Assembly: GCA_039808325.1 (NCBI GenBank)
Contig: JBDHSU010000142.1
Coordinates: forward strand, 1-9,683
Reading direction: 5' to 3'
Source of the DNA: JAFKKS01 sp039808325
GTDB taxonomy: Bacteria > Pseudomonadota > Alphaproteobacteria > Rhizobiales > Xanthobacteraceae
DNA length: 9,683 nucleotides
Shown: positions 1-5,507 of the stretch, in pieces
Position numbering within the stretch: position 1 is the first letter of the stretch
How the letters are laid out: every line of letters starts with the position of its first letter
Program-made: the position numbers and the translations under genes
Notes under the pieces: model-generated
The model's input: only the letters and a program-made list of their open reading frames with translations
Database searches by the model: none
What the model was told of the DNA's origin: nothing

Positions 1-30
1 CTGAGGCGTGATCCCCGGTCGCGCCGGCGC

Positions 31-82
31 TCGATCACGATGATTTTGGATCGAATCGATCCACAATCATGAACGTGATCGA
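31..82. repeat. 52-base imperfect palindrome
   Basis: The core is a dyad with 15-base arms, 40-54 (ATGATTTTGGATCGA) and 56-70, around one central A at 55, with one mismatch. It extends outward: TCGATCACG at 31-39 pairs perfectly with CGTGATCGA at 74-82 across a 3-base bulge (GAA, 71-73). The arms thus total 24 bases with one mismatch. The core carries GATCGAATCGATC, and I recall similar elements as recurrent intergenic repeats in Rhizobiales. It could instead be the operator of a gene left of the window. It lies downstream of the MFS gene, so it is unlikely to control that gene. Confidence 0.75.
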
Positions 83-94
83 TTCTCATAACTT

Positions 95-144
95 AGCGCG
101 GGATGCGGGCGGAAAACCGCTCCACACTTTCCTCATCCCGCTCT
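95..144. repeat. Hairpin repeat overlapping the MFS stop codon
   Basis: The outer arms AGCGCGGGATG (95-105) and CATCCCGCTCT (134-144) are complementary with one mismatch. Between them a smaller perfect stem GCGG (109-112), AAAA loop, CCGC (117-120) forms a second hairpin. The right arm runs into the TAG stop of the leftward transporter gene (143-145). There is no clean U tract after the stem on the minus strand, so it is a poor intrinsic terminator. It may act as a 3' stabilising structure. I recall the pattern GCGGGATG, GCGGAAAACCGC, CATCCCGC as a common intergenic repeat in Rhizobiales genomes. Confidence 0.7.
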
Positions 145-1378
145 ATGCCGCCGCCAGGCGCGGCCGCGGCCGCTTGAGAAGCCACAGCATGATCGCGACG
201 TTGATCATGTTCCAGGCGAGGCCGTTGAGGAACGCCGCGCGATAAGAGCCGGTGAAATCGAAGATCACGCCGGACATCCAGCCGCCCAGCGCCATGCCGC
301 CCAGGCTTGCCATCAACACGATGCCGAGGCGCGTGCCCGCCTCTTGCGGGGCGAAATATTCGCGCACGATGATGGCGTAGCTCGAAACGATGCCGCCCTG
401 CACCAGGCCGAACAGGATCGAGATCGCGTAGAGCGACGTCAGTCCGTTGAAGAACGTGTAGAGGAGCAGCGTCGCCGCTTGCAGCGCCGAGCCGAGAAGC
501 AGCGTCGCGACACCGCCGATGCGGTCGGCGATGAAGCCGGAGGCGATGCGGCTCACCACGCCGAATCCGAGCATCAGCGACAGCATTTCGGCGCCGCGCG
601 CGACGCCGTAGCCGAGGTCGCCGCAATAGGCGACGATGTGGACTTGCGGCATCGACATCGCGACGCAGCAGGCGATGGCCGCGATGGCGAGCAGCGCCTG
701 CAGCGCGCCCGGCGAGAGGCCGAGCGCGTTCTGCCCTGCCGCGTGGACGGCGGCGGCGGTCGGAGCGGGTGCGACAATGCGCCGCCGCAGGATGACCGCG
801 AGCGGCAGCATGGTCAGGAGGCAGAAGACGCCGACCCAGAAATGCGTCGCGCGCCAGCCCGCCGTCGAGATGAAGTGCTGCAGGATCGACGGCCAGATCG
901 CGCCGGCGATGTAGTTGCCGGAGGCGCAGATGGCGACGGCGATACCGCGCCGCCGGGTGAACCACTGCGAGATGTCCGACACGAGCGGGCCGAAGGTGGC
1001 GGCGGCGCCGAACCCGATCAGCAGGCCCTGCGCCAGCGCAAACTGCCAGAGCGTGCCGGCCGACGCCGCCAGCATGTAACCGAGGCCGAGCAGTATCGCG
1101 CCGCTGATGAGCGGCCACATGATGCCGAAGCGGTCGACCAGGCGTCCCATCACGACGCCGCCGACGGCGAAGCAGACCATGGCGACCGTGTAAGGAAGAG
1201 ACGCTTCCGCGCGCGCGACGCCGAACTCTGCCTGGACGGCCGGCAGGGCGACGACGACCGACCACAGGCCGACGCCGCCGATCGTGCTCATCAGGAGCGA
1301 GAAGGCGAGGCGGGTCCAGGCGGCGGAAGATTCGATGAGGGCGCTGTCGTCGCGTCCCGAAGGGGAATGGCTGCTCAC
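143..1378 (-). CDS. Major facilitator superfamily transporter
   Basis: Inner-membrane secondary transporter of about 411 residues, the usual 12-helix MFS size. A short polar N-terminus is followed by helix 1 (about residues 22-48). The loop between helices 2 and 3 carries the MFS motif A, GRLVDRFG, at about residues 78-85. Further hydrophobic helices alternate with basic cytoplasmic loops (RRRG near residue 145, LRRR near residue 205). The substrate cannot be read from the sequence. The general look is that of the anion/monocarboxylate-type MFS proteins common in Bradyrhizobium relatives. I chose the GTG at 1376-1378, which opens VSSHSPSGRDD and fits the usual short N-terminus. A TTG at 1406-1408 in the same frame would add ten residues. 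Neither has a strong ribosome binding site. The stop codon lies inside a hairpin repeat, so the C-terminus (RPRPRLAAA) may have been set by that element. The gene is divergent from ada across about 400 bases. Confidence 0.88.
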   Translation of the reverse strand: MSSHSPSGRDDSALIESSAAWTRLAFSLLMSTIGGVGLWSVVVALPAVQAEFGVARAEASLPYTVAMVCFAVGGVVMGRLVDRFGIMWPLISGAILLGLGYMLAASAGTLWQFALAQGLLIGFGAAATFGPLVSDISQWFTRRRGIAVAICASGNYIAGAIWPSILQHFISTAGWRATHFWVGVFCLLTMLPLAVILRRRIVAPAPTAAAVHAAGQNALGLSPGALQALLAIAAIACCVAMSMPQVHIVAYCGDLGYGVARGAEMLSLMLGFGVVSRIASGFIADRIGGVATLLLGSALQAATLLLYTFFNGLTSLYAISILFGLVQGGIVSSYAIIVREYFAPQEAGTRLGIVLMASLGGMALGGWMSGVIFDFTGSYRAAFLNGLAWNMINVAIMLWLLKRPRPRLAAA

Positions 1379-1411
1379 CGCCCGACTATGGCACGAAGCG
1401 CGATGCAATGC

Positions 1412-1567
1412 CTATGCGGCCGACGCGGGCTGCCGGCGTAATTCCGGTACTTGCGAACAGAAGATCACCAGCATTTGGGATAGAAAGCCCGCGGCGCAGA
1501 CGATCAGGCAGGTTTTCGCGCCCCACGCGCCGCCGACCAGGGCGCCGGCGACGGCAGCCAGATCGTC
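1412..1567 (-). pseudogene. Possible remnant of an MFS transporter C-terminus
   Basis: This minus-strand frame reads about 52 codons to a TAG at 1412-1414. The segment AAVAGALVGGAWGAK, then a hydrophobic helix (TCLIVCAAGFLSQMLVIFC), then a short polar tail VPELRRQPASAA looks like the last loop, helix 12 and tail of a drug-efflux-type MFS protein. No upstream MFS sequence is visible in any frame. Just beyond the likely break point, 1575-1587 carries a 13-base sequence (GTTGTCATTCCGG on the minus strand) identical to one at 7500-7512, the edge of a palindromic repeat. I infer that an older transporter gene was cut back at a repeat. A real 75-residue small membrane protein starting at 1639 is the alternative, but no ribosome binding site supports it. 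The rest of 1379-1776 shows no other gene. Confidence 0.42.
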
Positions 1568-1721
1568 GCGGTTTCCGGAATGACAACGAAGGACATTGCT
1601 TCCCAGTAAGCCGTTGAATTTCCCCGCTCCGACGGCCACTTTTGACCCACGGCGATTTTTCCGAATTCGAGAGCAAGGACCGGAGTGAGCCGGGCGCCGC
1701 GATGGCTAGATTGGGATCAAA

Positions 1722-1739
1722 GAACGGACGGACCCGTTC
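1722..1739. promoter_or_regulatory. Inverted repeat upstream of ada
   Basis: GAACGG (1722-1727) and CCGTTC (1734-1739) form a perfect dyad with a 6-base spacer, centred about 47 bases before the ada start. It may be an operator or promoter element. It does not fit the alphaproteobacterial LexA box (GTTC-N7-GTTC), since the second half is missing at the right spacing. An overlapping GTTCGTTC tandem runs from 1736 to 1743. Confidence 0.35.
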
Positions 1740-1776
1740 GTTCGCGAAAACATCGAAAGCCATGAGGAGCGAAGCC

Positions 1777-2868
1777 ATGTTGTCTCCCGTCCCGGAAAGC
1801 GGCCGCGCCGCCGCGTTGTGTTTCGACGACGACGATGCGCGCCTTGCGGCGGTGCGCCGCCGCGACCGTGCCGCCGACGGCCGGTTCGTTTATTCGGTGC
1901 GCACCACCGGCGTGTATTGCCGGCCGTCCTGCGCGGCGCGTCCGGCCTTGCGCGAGAACATCGCGTTCCACGCGACATGCGTGGAGGCCGAGCGCGCGGG
2001 TTTCCGTCCGTGCAAGCGCTGCCGCCCGAACGAAGCGACGCGCGAAGAGCAGCAGGCGGCCGTGATCGCCCATGCGTGCCGCGCGATCGAACGGGCCGAC
2101 GACGCGCCGAGCCTCGATGCGCTGGCGGAAGCGGCGGGAATGAGCCGCTTTCATTTCCACCGCGTGTTCAAGGAGCAGACGGGCGTCACCCCGAAATCCT
2201 ACGTCGTCGCGCATCGCGCGCGCCGCGTGCGCGCCGGGCTGACGACGAGCGAGACCGTGACGCAGGCGATCTACGGCGCCGGCTTCAATTCCAACGGCCG
2301 CTTTTACGCGACGTCCGGCGAGCGCCTCGGCATGACGCCGAGCGCTTATCGGCGCGGCGGCAAGGGAACCGCCATCCGCTTCGCCGTCGGCGAATGCTCG
2401 CTGGGCTCGATTCTCGTCGCGGCGACCGGGAAGGGCGTGTGCGCGATCGCCCTCGGCGACGATCCGGATGCGCTCGTACGCAACCTTCAGGATCAGTTTC
2501 CAAAAGCGGAACTGATCGGCGGCGATCATGATTTCGAGCAGCTCGTCGCCAAGGTCGTCGGCTTCGTCGAAGCGCCGGGGCAAGGTCTCGATTTGCCGCT
2601 CGATGTTCGCGGCACCGCGTTTCAGCAGCGCGTCTGGGCGCTGCTGCGCGAGATTCCGGCCGGGTCGACGGCGAGCTACACCGACATCGCCGTCCGTCTC
2701 GGTCAGCCCGCGGCCGTCCGCGCGGTGGCGCAGGCTTGCGCCGCGAACAAGCTGGCGGTCGCGATCCCGTGCCATCGCGTCGTGCGTCAGGACGGCGCGC
2801 TCTCCGGCTACCGCTGGGGCGTCGAGCGCAAGCGCGCGCTCCTCGCGCGCGAGGGAGTGGCGGCATGA
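1777..2868 (+). CDS. ada: Ada: methylation-response activator and O6-methylguanine-DNA methyltransferase
   Basis: Cytoplasmic suicide DNA-repair protein and transcription activator, 363 residues (E. coli Ada has 354). Three parts are visible in order. The N-terminal Zn-binding Ada domain has TTGVYCRPSC and PCKRC, giving Cys48, Cys52, Cys79 and Cys82; Cys48 is the expected acceptor of methyl groups from phosphotriesters. An AraC-type helix-turn-helix follows (about residues 92-190, with MSRFHFHRVFKEQTGVTP). The C-terminal methyltransferase domain has the active-site PCHRV motif with Cys332, followed by LSGYRWG and the KRALLAREG end. All key cysteines are present, so it should be fully functional. 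The start is the ATG at 1777, because AGGAG at 1765-1769 sits 7 bases ahead and the resulting length fits the family; the earlier TTG (1642) and ATGs (1702, 1762) lack this. The stop overlaps the next start (ATGA), so the two are co-translated. Autoregulation by methylated Ada is expected from the family. Confidence 0.96.
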   Translation: MLSPVPESGRAAALCFDDDDARLAAVRRRDRAADGRFVYSVRTTGVYCRPSCAARPALRENIAFHATCVEAERAGFRPCKRCRPNEATREEQQAAVIAHACRAIERADDAPSLDALAEAAGMSRFHFHRVFKEQTGVTPKSYVVAHRARRVRAGLTTSETVTQAIYGAGFNSNGRFYATSGERLGMTPSAYRRGGKGTAIRFAVGECSLGSILVAATGKGVCAIALGDDPDALVRNLQDQFPKAELIGGDHDFEQLVAKVVGFVEAPGQGLDLPLDVRGTAFQQRVWALLREIPAGSTASYTDIAVRLGQPAAVRAVAQACAANKLAVAIPCHRVVRQDGALSGYRWGVERKRALLAREGVAA

Positions 2869-3617
2869 TTGCGGCGAATGCGCGGCCCTCCGCCGCCTGC
2901 TCCGATGTAGCCGACGTCGCGGCGCGCGCGGCGGAGCTGGACTGGGATCGCATCGGAGCCGATCTCGACGCTTACGGCTGCGCGCTCACCGGGGCGCTGC
3001 TGACGCCGGAGGAGTGCGCGGCGTTCGCCGCGCTCTATCCCTCGGACGCGCCGTTCCGCAGCCGCGTCGTCATGGCGCGGCACGGCTTCGGCCGCGGCGA
3101 GTACAAGTACTTCGCCGCGCCGCTACCCGAGGCGATCGCGGCGCTGCGCAGCGCCCTCTATCCGCCGCTGGCGAGGATCGCGCAGCGGTGGAACGAGGCG
3201 ATGGGGATCGATATCCGCTATCCCGCGTCGCATGCCGAGTTTCTTTCGCGCTGCCATGCCGCGGGACAGACGAAGCCGACGCCGCTGCTGCTGCAATACG
3301 GTCCCGGCGATTACAACTGCCTGCATCAGGACCTTTACGGCGAGCATGTCTTCCCGCTGCAGGTGGCGTTTCTCCTGTCGCGCCCCGGCGAGGATTTCGC
3401 CGGCGGCGAGTTCGCGTTGACGGAGCAGCGGCCGCGCATGCAGTCGCGCGTCGAGGTCGTGCCGCTGACGCAAGGGCAGGGCGTCATTTTTCCCGTGCAT
3501 CATCGGCCCGTGCAAGGAACGCGCGGGACCTACCGCGTCAACATGCGCCACGGCGTCAGCCGCCTGCGGAGCGGACGCCGGCATACGGTCGGCATCATCT
3601 TCCACGACGCGAAGTGA
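2865..3617 (+). CDS. Fe(II)/2-oxoglutarate-dependent oxygenase, Oxygenase-NA type
   Basis: A 250-residue soluble oxygenase of the double-stranded beta-helix fold. The metal-binding HxD is HQD, His154 and Asp156, in NCLHQDLYGEHVFPLQ. The third iron ligand is probably one of His212/His213 in VHHRPVQGTRGTYR, with Arg220 or Arg224 as candidate 2-oxoglutarate ligand. RHGVSRLRSG and the GIIFHD end are further conserved-looking blocks. The sequence resembles the Pfam Oxygenase_NA family (PF09859), whose description proposes oxidative repair of alkylated DNA. This is not AlkB, and biochemical proof for the family is thin as far as I know. The ATG at 2865 overlaps the ada stop by four bases, with GAGGGAG at 2851-2857 as ribosome binding site. 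Coupling to ada strongly suggests a role in alkylation damage repair. A prolyl-hydroxylase-like protein modifier is the alternative. Confidence 0.9.
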   Translation: MIAANARPSAACSDVADVAARAAELDWDRIGADLDAYGCALTGALLTPEECAAFAALYPSDAPFRSRVVMARHGFGRGEYKYFAAPLPEAIAALRSALYPPLARIAQRWNEAMGIDIRYPASHAEFLSRCHAAGQTKPTPLLLQYGPGDYNCLHQDLYGEHVFPLQVAFLLSRPGEDFAGGEFALTEQRPRMQSRVEVVPLTQGQGVIFPVHHRPVQGTRGTYRVNMRHGVSRLRSGRRHTVGIIFHDAK

Positions 3618-3647
3618 ACGCTCGGAAGACTTGCCCTCGCCCTCTCT

Positions 3648-3697
3648 CCGTCATCCCGAGGTGCGAGACTCGCGTCGCGGGCACCTCAGGATGACGG
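3648..3697. repeat. Palindromic intergenic repeat (REP-like)
   Basis: The 17-base arms 3648-3664 (CCGTCATCCCGAGGTGC) and 3681-3697 are complementary with a single mismatch. Overlapping the inner end of the left arm is a perfect small palindrome GCGAG-A-CTCGC at 3663-3673. Elements with TCATCC-GAGG arms are frequent in Rhizobiales intergenic DNA as I recall. It separates the ada operon from the histidine phosphatase gene and may also form the 3' end hairpin of the oxygenase transcript, though there is no U tract. Confidence 0.75.
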
Positions 3698-3806
3698 GTC
3701 GATTTCGCTCGGTCGGGCAAACGTCACATGCCGAGCATACCCGGACAAAACGCCAATATTGCTGAACATCTGCGCACCGTGGCGACGGATACGGTATCGT
3801 GGTCGG

Positions 3807-4385
3807 ATGATTCCCGCCCGCTCCTTTCTTTTTCTCCGGCACGGCCAGACCGATTGGAACGCCCAAGGACGGATCCAGGGCCGCACCGATACCGATTTGA
3901 ACGAAACCGGCCTCGCGCAGGCGCAAGCCGCGGCGCAGCGACTCGCTGGGCGCGGCATCCAGCGGATCGTGGCCAGTCCGCTGAAGCGCGCCTTGCGGAC
4001 GGCTGAAATCGTCGCGTCGGCGCTCGCCTTGCCGGTCGAGGTGGACGATCACCTGATGGAACGCGCGTTCGGCAGTTTCGAGGGACGTCTTTTTTCGGAG
4101 GTCAGGCGGGAGCACGGCATTCCGCCTCACCATCCTGTCAACAGGGTCATGCCTCCAGATGCGGAACAGTGGCCGCAGACCTGCGCGCGGGCGCGCGGCG
4201 TCGTGACGAAGTGGCTCGACGCGTATGGCGGCGAGACGCTTCTTTTTGTCAGCCACGGAGGCGTCTTTCTCGCGCTGCAGGAGCAACTGATCGGCGCTTT
4301 GCCCGGCGCCACCAACGCCATTCCGTATGCGTTCACGCCCGCTGGCGACGCCTGGACCGTCAGCGAGGTTGGCGCCAAGCCGTGA
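3807..4385 (+). CDS. Histidine phosphatase family protein (phosphoglycerate mutase-like)
   Basis: A 192-residue cytoplasmic protein of the branch-1 histidine phosphatase superfamily. The catalytic motif LRHGQTDWN begins at residue 10, with phospho-acceptor His12. GRTDTDLNETGLAQAQ follows, then SPLKRALRTAE with the expected phosphate-binding Arg, then the acid LMERAFGSFEG with Glu85, and the second histidine His150 in FVSHGGVF. All core residues are present. Length fits a phosphatase rather than the 230-250 residue metabolic mutase. The substrate is not predictable; phosphosugar, alpha-ribazole-phosphate or similar activities all occur in this family. The ATG at 3807 places the RHG motif at the usual distance from the N-terminus. 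A TTG at 3759 would add 16 residues with no better ribosome binding site. The gene stands alone, converging on ctrA with 60 bases between the two stops. Confidence 0.9.
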   Translation: MIPARSFLFLRHGQTDWNAQGRIQGRTDTDLNETGLAQAQAAAQRLAGRGIQRIVASPLKRALRTAEIVASALALPVEVDDHLMERAFGSFEGRLFSEVRREHGIPPHHPVNRVMPPDAEQWPQTCARARGVVTKWLDAYGGETLLFVSHGGVFLALQEQLIGALPGATNAIPYAFTPAGDAWTVSEVGAKP

Positions 4386-4389
4386 TCTC

Positions 4390-4420
4390 AAAACAAAAAC
4401 CCCGCCGGGACGGCGGGGTT
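4390..4420 (-). terminator. Rho-independent terminator of ctrA
   Basis: A perfect 9-base stem (4398-4406 AACCCCGCC, 4412-4420) closes a 5-base loop GGGAC. On the minus strand it is followed by TTTTTGTTT, since the plus strand reads AAACAAAAA at 4391-4399. It lies just after the ctrA stop and ends its transcript. On the plus strand the stem follows the phosphatase stop directly but is trailed only by TTCGTAT, so it should work less well in that direction. Confidence 0.9.
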
Positions 4421-4445
4421 CGTATATCCTCGGCCCTGACGCGCG

Positions 4446-5147
4446 TCAGGCGGGGATGCGCTCTTCCTCTTCGTTCGGCTCGCGCAGCACGTAGCCGCGT
4501 CCCCACACCGTCTCGATGTAGTTCTTGCCGTCCGAGGCGTTCGCCAGCTTCTTGCGCAGCTTGCAGATGAACACGTCGATGATCTTGAGCTCCGGCTCGT
4601 CCATGCCGCCATAGAGATGGTTGAGGAACATCTCCTTGGTGAGCGTCGTGCCTTTGCGCAGCGAGAGGAGTTCCAGCATCTGGTACTCCTTGCCGGTGAG
4701 GTGGACGCGCGCGGCGTTGACCTCGACCGTCTTGGTGTCGAGGTTGACGATCAGGTCGCCGGTCTGGATGACCGACTGCGCATGGCCCTTGGACCGGCGC
4801 ACGATCGCATGGATGCGCGCCACCAGTTCGTCCTTGTGGAACGGTTTGGTCATGTAATCGTCGGCGCCGAAGCCGAGACCTTTGACCTTGTCCTCGATGC
4901 CCGCCAGACCCGACAGGATCAGGATCGGCGTCTTGACCTTCGAGACCCGCAGGGAGCGGAGCACCTCGTAGCCGGACATGTCCGGCAAGTTCAGATCAAG
5001 AAGAATGATGTCGTAATCGTACAGTTTACCGAGATCGACGCCCTCTTCGCCCAGATCGGTCGTGTAGATGTTGAAGCTTTCCGACTTCAGCATCAGCTCG
5101 ATCGATTGCGCGGTCGCGCGGTCGTCTTCGATTAACAGGACGCGCAT
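4446..5147 (-). CDS. ctrA: CtrA: cell-cycle response regulator
   Basis: An OmpR-family response regulator of 233 residues, nearly the length of Caulobacter CtrA (231). The receiver domain (1-120) has the acidic pocket Glu7-Asp8-Asp9, phospho-acceptor Asp51 in LLDLNLP, and the conserved Lys in MTKPF. The winged-helix domain (about 125-225) includes LTGKEYQMLELL and the recognition region ELKIIDVFICKLRKKL, ending VWGRGYVLREP. In alphaproteobacteria CtrA is phosphorylated through CckA-ChpT and controls cell division, motility and DNA methylation genes, often through TTAA-N7-TTAA sites. Its C-terminus is EEEERIPA, not the Ala-Ala that ClpXP recognises in Caulobacter. The ribosome binding site is AAGGGGA a few bases upstream. 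The promoter region is shared with fliI and has GANTC sites and a TTAACCAT motif. Identification is firm; the regulation is inferred. Confidence 0.97.
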   Translation of the reverse strand: MRVLLIEDDRATAQSIELMLKSESFNIYTTDLGEEGVDLGKLYDYDIILLDLNLPDMSGYEVLRSLRVSKVKTPILILSGLAGIEDKVKGLGFGADDYMTKPFHKDELVARIHAIVRRSKGHAQSVIQTGDLIVNLDTKTVEVNAARVHLTGKEYQMLELLSLRKGTTLTKEMFLNHLYGGMDEPELKIIDVFICKLRKKLANASDGKNYIETVWGRGYVLREPNEEEERIPA

Positions 5148-5249
5148 GCCAGTCCCCTTCCTCGCCGCTTAGGGGCTTAAGGTCGGCACGCCACAGGGCG
5201 GCCTTTTGATTACGCGGTGGGAAAAACCGATTCGAAACGTTACCGGGAA

Positions 5250-5257
5250 ATGGTTAA
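5250..5257 (-). promoter_or_regulatory. TTAACCAT motif facing ctrA
   Basis: The minus strand reads TTAACCAT, ending about 100 bases before the ctrA start. I recall this motif as a CtrA-linked element at the Caulobacter ctrA and sciP promoters. A single 8-mer is weak evidence, but its position and orientation fit autoregulation of ctrA. Confidence 0.45.
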
Positions 5258-5289
5258 CAGAATGTGATTCTCGGGTGCAAGAAGCCCCG

Positions 5290-5312
5290 GCGCAATTTCG
5301 ACGAAATTGCGC
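5290..5312. promoter_or_regulatory. Perfect 23-base palindrome between ctrA and fliI
   Basis: GCGCAATTTCG (5290-5300), a central A at 5301, then its exact reverse complement (5302-5312). It lies about 140 bases before the ctrA start and about 205 bases before fliI. Neither strand has a U tract after it, so it is more likely a regulator operator than a terminator. I do not recognise the binding protein. Confidence 0.7.
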
Positions 5313-5367
5313 TAAGCTACTGTGAGTCCCAAGCTTTACGGCCATTTCCTGTCTCATGTTTCACTTT

Positions 5368-5391
5368 AAGAGTCCGAGTTATCCGACTCTT
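5368..5391. promoter_or_regulatory. Dyad built from two GANTC sites
   Basis: AAGAGTCCGA (5368-5377), spacer GTTA, TCCGACTCTT (5382-5391): 10-base arms with one mismatch. Each arm contains a GANTC site (5370 and 5385), so the dyad has two methylation states per arm. It may bind a methylation-sensitive regulator. Confidence 0.5.
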
Positions 5392-5438
5392 GCGACTCAC
5401 CCTCTCTCGAACGGCGGACCGCCGGTGATCCCAACGAG

Positions 5439-5447
5439 TTATCCACG
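5439..5447 (+). promoter_or_regulatory. DnaA-box-like sequence
   Basis: TTATCCACG matches the TTATCCACA DnaA box at eight of nine positions. A related TTATCCG occurs at 5379-5385. One near-consensus box does not make an origin, but DnaA-dependent control of ctrA or fliI is possible. Confidence 0.3.
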
Positions 5448-5453
5448 GATGAT

Positions 5454-5507
5454 TAACGAAGCGGGTAAACGGTCCGTTAAGCTGCGGTATTTGATTCCGC
5501 TTCGTTA
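5454..5507 (+). promoter_or_regulatory. 11-base inverted repeat in the fliI leader
   Basis: TAACGAAGCGG (5454-5464) and CCGCTTCGTTA (5497-5507) are exact reverse complements with a 32-base gap. The right arm touches the fliI ribosome binding site AGGA (5507-5510). If transcribed, the stem would lie against the Shine-Dalgarno sequence. As DNA it frames the CtrA-box-like site at 5465-5480. Confidence 0.6.
5465..5480 (-). promoter_or_regulatory. Near-consensus CtrA box upstream of fliI
   Basis: The minus strand reads TTAAC-GGACCG-TTTAC, a single mismatch from the CtrA consensus TTAAC-N6-TTAAC. It ends 38 bases before the fliI start. It also contains the small palindrome AACGG-T-CCGTT. Flagellar genes are classic CtrA targets, so direct control is plausible. 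Confidence 0.5.

Larger units (their letters stand above)
5229..5497. promoter_or_regulatory. Cluster of seven GANTC (CcrM methylation) sites
   Basis: GANTC occurs at 5229, 5266, 5324, 5370, 5385, 5394 and 5493, seven sites in 269 bases. By eye I counted about 16 in the other 9.4 kb. In alphaproteobacteria GANTC is methylated by CcrM, and in Caulobacter methylation state affects a ctrA promoter. The cluster therefore plausibly couples ctrA, and perhaps fliI, to passage of the replication fork. Confidence 0.7.

Noticed and set aside
93..1265. Long minus-strand open frame (390 codons) overlapping the MFS gene
   Set aside because: Arg/Ala/His-rich translation with no recognisable motif; a high-GC shadow of the transporter frame.
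344..1441. Plus-strand open frame (365 codons) opposite the MFS gene
   Set aside because: Low-complexity Arg/Asp/Ala composition typical of an antisense shadow.
1736..1750. Possible LexA box upstream of ada
   Set aside because: GTTC occurs twice in tandem but GTTC-N7-GTTC spacing is absent, so SOS control is not supported.
1717..2775. Minus-strand open frame (352 codons) opposite ada
   Set aside because: Shadow of the strongly supported Ada frame, with no family features.
4398..4420. Equal bidirectional terminator for ctrA and the phosphatase gene
   Set aside because: The stem is shared but only the ctrA strand has a U-rich tail, so I call it for ctrA alone.
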